Origin: Paenibacillus tengchongensis
Lineage (GTDB): Bacteria; Bacillota; Bacilli; Paenibacillales; Paenibacillaceae
NCBI RefSeq assembly: GCF_008973665.1
Contig: NZ_WACP01000002.1
Span: 62,001 to 126,000, forward strand
Reading direction: 5' to 3'
DNA length: 64,000 nt
Shown here: positions 58,612 to 64,000 of the stretch, one piece after another
Layout: each line of letters begins with the position of its first letter
Position numbering within the stretch: the first letter of the stretch is position 1
Position numbers and translations under genes: made by a program
The notes under the pieces: model-generated
Seen by the model: only the letters and a program-made list of their open reading frames with translations
Told to the model about the DNA's origin: nothing
Database searches by the model: none

Positions 58612-61245
58612 TTACTCCGGCACGCCCTGCGTTACCCCATGCACATACGTCTGCCACGGCGTGTCAAGCGCCCCCTGGCCGGGGTTGTAGGTAAAGAAGT
58701 AGTCCACCTTATCTCCCTGCTTCAGGTTTAGAACCGGATAGGTGAAGTTGCCGCTTCCGTTATGGGTCATGGCGACATTCATCTGCACACCGTTGTTGAT
58801 CTTGTAGTGCAGGTCGGCGAAGGTGGCGCCGTTGACGTAGAAGAGCAGGTTGTTGCCGGTCTTCTTCAGTCCGCGCACGCTGTCGCCGATGACGACGGTG
58901 ACGGGCGGCGGTGTCACGACCGTGACTGTGCCGGCAGCGGTCTTGCCGCCGTCGGCCGTGGTGGCTGTTACGGTAACGGTGCCCGGTGCAAGCCCGGTGA
59001 CGCTGCCGCTGGCGTTAACCGAGGCTACACCCGGGTTAGAAACCGACCAGGCGACGGCCTGGTTGGTGGCGTTGGCCGGGGCTACGCTGGCGGTTAACTG
59101 GATGCTCTTGCCGACCTCCACCTGCGAAGCGGAAGGGGCCACGGTAACGCCGGTCACGGCAACGCTGCCCGGGTTGCCGGGGTTTCCGCCGCTGCTGCCC
59201 TCCTTATACACCCGTACATAGTCAACCTGCATCGTGGCCGGGATATCCGATGCCGCCGGTGTGCGGCCGCCGTCGAAATGGCCGCCGACGGCCAGGTTCA
59301 TGATCAGGTAGAACGGCTCATCGAACGGCGCATTCGGGTTGTTCGGCGCGGCCACGGAATACCACTGTTCACGGCTGACCTTGAAGAAGAATTTACCGTC
59401 CACATACCACTTGATGTTGTCGTCTTCCCACACCATAGAGTAGACATGGTAGTCGTTCGCGAAGGTCTGCCCCTGCGGGAAGTGATATTCGCCGGCGATA
59501 TAGCGGTTCACCGGCCATTGGCCGCCGAAGTGGACGGCGCCGCTGGTCGTGCCGGGAAGCCGCCCCTTGGCTTCCATAATGTCGATCTCGCCGGAGGCGG
59601 CCCAGGCGCCGTATACGGAATCCTCCGGCAGCATCCAGAGCGCCGGCCAGATGCCGTCGCCGGTCGGCAGCTTGGCGCGGATGTCCACGCGGCCGTACTC
59701 AAGGGACATATGGTCCTTGGTGTTGATTTTGCCGGAGGAATACTCGGCGTAGCGGTTCGGGTCCTGAGGGAACGAGCGGTGATCGTTCAGGGCGCGGATG
59801 TTCAGCTGCCCGCCGCTTACGAAGATATTCTGCGTGCTGCTTGTGTAATGCTGCAGCTCCGCATTGCCCCAGCCCCAGCTGTTGGGGTCGCTGCTGATAT
59901 AGTAGCCGGTCTCATAATTCCATTTGCTGGTGTCGAGCGCGGTGCCGCTGAACTCATCCTGCCAGATCAGATTCATTCCGGCGATGGCCGGATCATTCGG
60001 TGTGCCGAGGGCGATATCCTCCTGGTCCGTTTCGTCGGGACGCGGCGCATTCGGATTGCCGATGAAATTGTAAACCACATAATTGCTGCCGACATTGCCG
60101 CCGCTCTGTCCGTTCAAGGGATAGCCGATGCGGATTTCCATGTTCTCCTGAATCGGCTGGAACCAGAGGCCATAGATATAGTCGGCCCAATAGCCCCATT
60201 GGTTGGCGGAGGACATGTTATTGTAGCCGTTGCCCGAGTAAATGAAGCCGCTCAGGCTGGAATTGCTGAGCTCCACCCATTGACCGTTCTTCTTGATCTG
60301 GTACACGAAATTGCCGAGCTCGCTGCCGATGGCTGCTGTGCCGTCGATCTTGGGCAGCGGAATGCCGATGGCGCCGCTGTTATCTGCCGTGTAGGTGGTG
60401 CCGTCATAGGCGGAGAGCACGAAGGAGCCCCGGACCGGCTTGTTGAAGTTGATCGTGTAAATCAGGCTGGCCGAAGAGGTCTTCGATGCCAGCTTCACGT
60501 TGATCGACTCGGTAACGGTGAACCAGTAGCCGCCGCCTCCCTCGGTGAACTGGCCGAAGTTGCTGTCATAGATCCAGCCGCTGGCCGCATTGTTGTCGAT
60601 GTCAATCCACTGGCTGCTGTTCACCGGCTTCACGTACACCTTCAGATCATGGGCCACCGCATCATAGATGAGCCCCGGGTTATTGTTGAAGACTGGGTAC
60701 GTAAATCCGGCGCTGCCGGTGAAGCCTGCCGTAAGCACCGGCCCCTGGGTCGGTGTCATCGACGTAATGGTTGCCGTGTTGACGTTCTGGAACACCAGCG
60801 TGTAGTTCAGCGTCACATTGCTGTTCGCTTTGGAGTAGAGCTGCAGCTCGGTGGTTGCGCCCAGCGTGAACCAGTAGCCGTTCGCGCCGCCGTCGCTCCA
60901 GTGTCCCCAGTTCTGGTTATAGACGAAGCCTCCGGCACTGTCGATGTCTACCCAGTTGCCGTTCTTCTTCACCTTGACACCCACATCGCCGGAGACGTCG
61001 CTCCAGGTGGCGGCCCCGCCGTTGAAGATCGGCATCACAAAGCCGTAGCTGGCCTGCCCTACGCCCGATTTGGTGATCACCGGCCCGTCATTTGCCGAGA
61101 AATACGCCATTGAGGTGACGGTGGTGCCGGCCGCCTGCATCCGGGAAGCCGGTAACAGGAAGACTGAGGCCACCAGCGCCAGCGTGAGGAAGAGGCTCCA
61201 TACTCTGCGTGTCCATCCGGGTTCAGCCCTGTACACTCGTTGCAT
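58612..61245 (-). CDS. Secreted modular GH16 beta-glucanase (laminarinase type) with CBM56-like C-terminus
   Basis: 877 residues. Signal peptide ends SRMQAAG (about 40). Residues ~42-400 hold three tandem copies of a ~115-residue module, each with a VKKNGNWVDID/VKPVNSSQWIDID-like core and YWFT motif. The GH16 domain (about 430-685) begins LIWQDEFSGTALDTSKW and carries the catalytic EIDIME, nucleophile Glu553 and acid/base Glu558; the motif with the extra Met is the laminarinase form. A Big_2 domain (about 700-785) and a C-terminal CBM56-like beta-1,3-glucan-binding domain follow (VRGLKKTGNNLLFYVNGATFADLHYKIN). It likely degrades fungal or plant beta-1,3-glucan outside the cell. Confidence 0.9.
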   Translation of the reverse strand: MQRVYRAEPGWTRRVWSLFLTLALVASVFLLPASRMQAAGTTVTSMAYFSANDGPVITKSGVGQASYGFVMPIFNGGAATWSDVSGDVGVKVKKNGNWVDIDSAGGFVYNQNWGHWSDGGANGYWFTLGATTELQLYSKANSNVTLNYTLVFQNVNTATITSMTPTQGPVLTAGFTGSAGFTYPVFNNNPGLIYDAVAHDLKVYVKPVNSSQWIDIDNNAASGWIYDSNFGQFTEGGGGYWFTVTESINVKLASKTSSASLIYTINFNKPVRGSFVLSAYDGTTYTADNSGAIGIPLPKIDGTAAIGSELGNFVYQIKKNGQWVELSNSSLSGFIYSGNGYNNMSSANQWGYWADYIYGLWFQPIQENMEIRIGYPLNGQSGGNVGSNYVVYNFIGNPNAPRPDETDQEDIALGTPNDPAIAGMNLIWQDEFSGTALDTSKWNYETGYYISSDPNSWGWGNAELQHYTSSTQNIFVSGGQLNIRALNDHRSFPQDPNRYAEYSSGKINTKDHMSLEYGRVDIRAKLPTGDGIWPALWMLPEDSVYGAWAASGEIDIMEAKGRLPGTTSGAVHFGGQWPVNRYIAGEYHFPQGQTFANDYHVYSMVWEDDNIKWYVDGKFFFKVSREQWYSVAAPNNPNAPFDEPFYLIMNLAVGGHFDGGRTPAASDIPATMQVDYVRVYKEGSSGGNPGNPGSVAVTGVTVAPSASQVEVGKSIQLTASVAPANATNQAVAWSVSNPGVASVNASGSVTGLAPGTVTVTATTADGGKTAAGTVTVVTPPPVTVVIGDSVRGLKKTGNNLLFYVNGATFADLHYKINNGVQMNVAMTHNGSGNFTYPVLNLKQGDKVDYFFTYNPGQGALDTPWQTYVHGVTQGVPE

Positions 61246-61406
61246 AATTACCCTCCTTATGAAATAGTTTAGCCTTACAGAAACCGCTTACATCACGAAT
61301 ACACTTATATTCTAGCCTTTGGAAGAAATGGGTGAAAGGTACAGGATTTTAGCTGAAGGCCCATTATTTTGGATTAGGACTCTGACAGGCTGATGCGCGT
61401 AAAGAA

Positions 61407-61445
61407 AACACCCTATGCTCCGCCTTGCGGCAGTACATAAGGTGT
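61407..61445 (-). terminator. Possible hairpin after the response-regulator gene
   Basis: ACACC-CTATG pairs with CATA-AGGTGT and the inner CCGC with GCGG. The stem is interrupted, so confidence is moderate; it lies just past the minus-strand stop at 61467. Confidence 0.4.
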
Positions 61446-61466
61446 CTGCGGTTCGGTTATCCCGGC

Positions 61467-63014
61467 TTATTTCCGCTGCATCCGCTGCCGGTATTCCGTG
61501 GGCTGCATGCCCATGACTTCACGGAAGGCCCGGGTAAAGCTTTTGTAGCTCTCATATCCGACCAGCGGCGCAATCTCCACGATCTTGTAGTCCGTATCGG
61601 CCAGTAGCCGGCGGGCTTTATCCAGACGCACATCGCGCAAATATTCGGCGAAGCCCTTGCCGACATTCTTCTTGAAGAGGTTAGAGAAATACGCATAGTT
61701 CAGCGACACATGGTTGGAGACCATGGCGAGGTCCAGCGGCTTGTGGTAATTCTCGTGAATGAAGCGGATCGCCTCATTCAGGTCCTGCGAGTTGCGGTAG
61801 CTGCATTTGAACTCGTAATAGTATTGGTTCAGCCGCAGCATCTGCTGCTGAAGCGCCTGGATGTAATCGCGTATCCCTTGATAGTCGTACAGGTTGCGCA
61901 GCGACCCGATATCGAGCGCCTCTTCCCCCATGTAAGGACGGATCACCCACTCGTACTCTTCAAGCATCTGCACTACGGCCCGGCACAGGCGCTCGGTGTA
62001 TTGAATGTGGTATCGCTGCAGCACATCTTTATGAAAAAGCCTGGAGATTCCCTCGGCGATCCTGCCGCCGCTGTCGGCCCCCACGAAGCGGAACAAGGCG
62101 TACAGCTCCTCGTGGGGGAGCTGCCACTGCTGCGCGAGGCCCGCCGTCCGCTCCGGCAGCAGGCAGCGCAGGTCGGGGAACAGGTAGCTGTGCCGGTACA
62201 GCTCCTGTACCTCGGCGTACGCGCCGGGCAGGGCCCGCAGGCCCTGCTGCGGGCCGGTCATCACGGCGGCGGCGCCGATCTGCGCGGCCTTGAGCGCCTC
62301 CGGCAGCCTGCTTGTATCGGCGGAGGCATCGACCGCCAGAATCAGGTGCGGGCGGTGCTGCAGGCAGATGCAGCCTTCGCTGCCGTACACGCGGTAGGCC
62401 ATGGATTCCATGCTGTGGGCGCTGCTGGCGCCCGGCTGGTGAATCCGGCGCTCCTCGCGCAGCAGGCATAGCCGGTAGCTGCGCCACAGGGACGGGTGCT
62501 GGCGTTCCGTCTCCTCCACCCATGCCTCGTCGCTGGCTGAGCCCTGCATATACAGGCTCAGCTCCTTGCGGTCCGTCTCCCGGACGAGCCGGGAGAGCTG
62601 CTCCATGTCCCGCGACAGCTCCTGCCGGGTGCGGATTTCCTGCCAGACATGCTCCACCGAAGCCTGCAGGTCCTCCCGGTTGACCGGCTTGAGCAGATAC
62701 CCCTTGGCCCCCAGCTCCATGGCTTTCTGGGCATAAGCGAAATCGCCGTACCCGCTGATAATCAGATAATCGGCAGGCAGGCGCTCTTCCCGCGTCTGCG
62801 CCATCAGCGCAAGGCCGTCCATATCGGGCATGCGGATATCTGTAAGGACCAATTGGATGCTGTTACAGCGCAGCAGCTCCAGCGCCTGAGCCCCGTTCGC
62901 CGCGCAGTAAATGCGGTCCGGCTGCAGCGGGAACTGCGAGACCATCGCCTGCAGGCCGTCGCGGATATGCTTCTGATCGTCAACAATCAGCATATTCATC
63001 ATGCTCGTTACCAT
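61467..63014 (-). CDS. YesN-type response regulator (receiver plus AraC DNA-binding domain)
   Basis: 516 residues from an ATG at 63014 that overlaps the kinase stop; the longer frame from 63059 lies mostly inside the kinase gene, and the ATG at 63002 is an alternative. Receiver domain: LIVDDQKH, phospho-acceptor Asp59 (LTDIRMPDMDG) and Lys in GAKGYLLKPVN. A long helical middle part (about 135-400) follows. The C-terminal AraC domain has two helix-turn-helix motifs (LDLAMVSNHVSLNYAYFSNLFKKNVG and IVEIAPLVGYESYKSFTRAFREVMG). Such regulators usually control a neighbouring sugar ABC transporter, here possibly beyond the edge or the GH16 gene nearby. Confidence 0.93.
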   Translation of the reverse strand: MVTSMMNMLIVDDQKHIRDGLQAMVSQFPLQPDRIYCAANGAQALELLRCNSIQLVLTDIRMPDMDGLALMAQTREERLPADYLIISGYGDFAYAQKAMELGAKGYLLKPVNREDLQASVEHVWQEIRTRQELSRDMEQLSRLVRETDRKELSLYMQGSASDEAWVEETERQHPSLWRSYRLCLLREERRIHQPGASSAHSMESMAYRVYGSEGCICLQHRPHLILAVDASADTSRLPEALKAAQIGAAAVMTGPQQGLRALPGAYAEVQELYRHSYLFPDLRCLLPERTAGLAQQWQLPHEELYALFRFVGADSGGRIAEGISRLFHKDVLQRYHIQYTERLCRAVVQMLEEYEWVIRPYMGEEALDIGSLRNLYDYQGIRDYIQALQQQMLRLNQYYYEFKCSYRNSQDLNEAIRFIHENYHKPLDLAMVSNHVSLNYAYFSNLFKKNVGKGFAEYLRDVRLDKARRLLADTDYKIVEIAPLVGYESYKSFTRAFREVMGMQPTEYRQRMQRK

Positions 63015-64000
63015 CCCCCCAGACTGACTTGTTCCCAAGGTAAACGTATTGTGACGCAAGTATATGCCCCCGGCACACTGTCGATAGCGAGTCCGCAGCC
63101 CTCGCCGTAATGCAGCTGCAGCCGTTTATGCACGTTCTCCAGGCCCAGCCCGTTCCGGCTTGCAGTGATCGGGCGGTCGGCATTGTCCGCCAGCGCCTCC
63201 TGCAGGCGGCTGAGCGTATCCCGGTCTATGCCGGTGCCGTTATCGCGGATATCAATCAGCAGCATGAGGTTGTTCTCCACCTTGACGTTCATTTCAATAG
63301 TCACGCTGCCTCCTGGCGGCGAAGCGTGATGCACGGCATTCTCGACAATCGGCTGAAGGCACATCTTGGGAATCGGGTAGCGCAGCACCTCGGGCGGAAG
63401 CTCCGCCCGCAGCTCAAAGCCGCTGCCCTCCATGAAGTTAATGAAGCGGATATAGCTCTCAATATTGGCGAGCTCATCGCCGAGATTGACGGTGTCGCCG
63501 CGCCACTGCATGCTGTAGCGCAGCAGCGCCCCGAGCGACACCAGCGCGCCGGCGATGGCCGGCTGCCGCTCCACTTCCGCACGCATCCGGATGGATTCCA
63601 GGGCGTTGTACAGGAAGTGGGAATTGATCTGCGAATGCAGCGAATGAAGCTGCGCGTTCTTGGCAATCAGCTGCTTATCGACGACCTGCGTCATCAGGCG
63701 CTGGATTTCATCCAGCATGCTGTTGTAGCTGACGGCGACGAAGTCGATTTCATCGCCGGGCTCGTTCTCGCCGAGACCGGTGTGAATCTTGGCATCCAGC
63801 TGGCCGCGGCGCACCTTGCGCATGGAAGCCAGCACCATCTCCAGCCGGCGGAAGATACGCCGGGTCATATAGGAGACGAGCAGCAGCATCATCAGCAGCA
63901 CGCAGGCCGCAATGGCTGTCACCAGGAGGTACCAGCTGCGCGGACCCTTCATCAGGTCCTGATGGGAGGCGATGTCGATGACATAAGCGTCCAGCGGTGC
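63008..64000 (-). CDS. YesM-type sensor histidine kinase, cut by the window edge
   Basis: The frame is open to base 64000, so the N-terminal sensor part is missing; 330 codons are visible. Seen: the end of the extracellular domain, one membrane helix (SWYLLVTAIAACVLLMMLLLVSYM), a HAMP domain (RRIFRRLEMVLASMRKVRRGQLDAKI), the phospho-acceptor His region INSHFLYNALESIRM, and ATP-binding boxes VENAVHHA, DIRDNGTGI and RNGLGLENVHKRL. It is the partner of the overlapping response regulator. Typical family members respond to extracellular carbohydrate through a binding protein. Confidence 0.93.
   Translation of the reverse strand, partial: APLDAYVIDIASHQDLMKGPRSWYLLVTAIAACVLLMMLLLVSYMTRRIFRRLEMVLASMRKVRRGQLDAKIHTGLGENEPGDEIDFVAVSYNSMLDEIQRLMTQVVDKQLIAKNAQLHSLHSQINSHFLYNALESIRMRAEVERQPAIAGALVSLGALLRYSMQWRGDTVNLGDELANIESYIRFINFMEGSGFELRAELPPEVLRYPIPKMCLQPIVENAVHHASPPGGSVTIEMNVKVENNLMLLIDIRDNGTGIDRDTLSRLQEALADNADRPITASRNGLGLENVHKRLQLHYGEGCGLAIDSVPGAYTCVTIRLPWEQVSLGGW

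Noticed and set aside
59278..61113. 611-residue plus-strand frame opposite the GH16 gene
   Set aside because: Antisense shadow of a GC-rich gene with clear signal peptide, catalytic motif and modules on the other strand.
1..64000. CRISPR arrays, tRNA or rRNA genes, prophage structural genes
   Set aside because: No regularly spaced repeats, cloverleaf-like genes, rRNA sequence or phage structural proteins were seen.

Overview
The window looks like a chromosomal segment of a Gram-positive, spore-forming, plant- or soil-associated Bacillales member, most probably Paenibacillus. The reasons are strong Shine-Dalgarno sites with frequent GTG/TTG starts, YesM/YesN-type two-component genes, LplB/LplC-type sugar ABC permeases, a GH16 glucanase with a CBM56-like end, and the pairing of a short CxxH/CxxC protein gene with rlmH. 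The assignment comes from gene content and style only; no rRNA or tRNA gene was seen.

1-3977: remnant of a beta-propeller protein, an M3 oligopeptidase, the CxxH/CxxC protein, a small membrane protein and rlmH. 3978 to about 24000: an AT-richer accessory zone that begins exactly at the rlmH 3' end. The last codons of rlmH (RGEPYHK-stop) recur as DNA at 7070-7094 and, degenerated, at 11581-11601 (RGEPYQ-stop). This is the arrangement left by SCC-type cassettes in staphylococci. The first segment carries a MarR-controlled drug-type ABC exporter and a broken AraC gene. The second carries a U32/RlhA-like protein and an ABC-F ATPase, both from families that act on the ribosome. Beyond lie a serine hydrolase, a methyltransferase, a MerR/aldo-keto reductase pair, a YtrA-type ABC operon, a short pyruvate kinase with a divergent LysR, a flavin-split-barrel protein, a chloramphenicol-phosphotransferase-like kinase, broken Big_2 and PhzF genes, an SDR/NTF2 pair and an AAC(3)-like acetyltransferase.

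24800-33000: mixed single genes: GIY-YIG, VOC, a Gly/Pro-rich protein, a large membrane glycosyltransferase-like protein, a soluble chemoreceptor-like protein, and a MATE pump divergent from a TetR gene with three operator-like sites. 33132-40242: a coupled two-gene operon of a 1725-residue TPR/beta-sandwich/AAA protein and a 648-residue AAA ATPase with a C-terminal HEPN-like R-x4-H motif. It has its own promoter with a dyad and an IS-like remnant at its 3' side. This is the best candidate for an undescribed, possibly anti-phage, system.

40689-49557: a sugar-utilisation cluster (LacI regulator, BadF-type kinase, GH4 6-phospho-glycosidase, LplB/LplC permeases, binding lipoprotein, secreted GHL10-like hydrolase). 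49771-53515: small membrane proteins, then a pnuC-nadR-Nudix regulator operon for nicotinamide riboside salvage with a dyad-bearing promoter. 53580-58531: DHA2 exporter divergent from TetR, a GyrI-like protein plus an unknown protein divergent from a WYL regulator, and a lipoprotein. 58612-64000: a secreted GH16 glucanase, then a YesN-type response regulator and its YesM-type kinase, which runs off the right edge.
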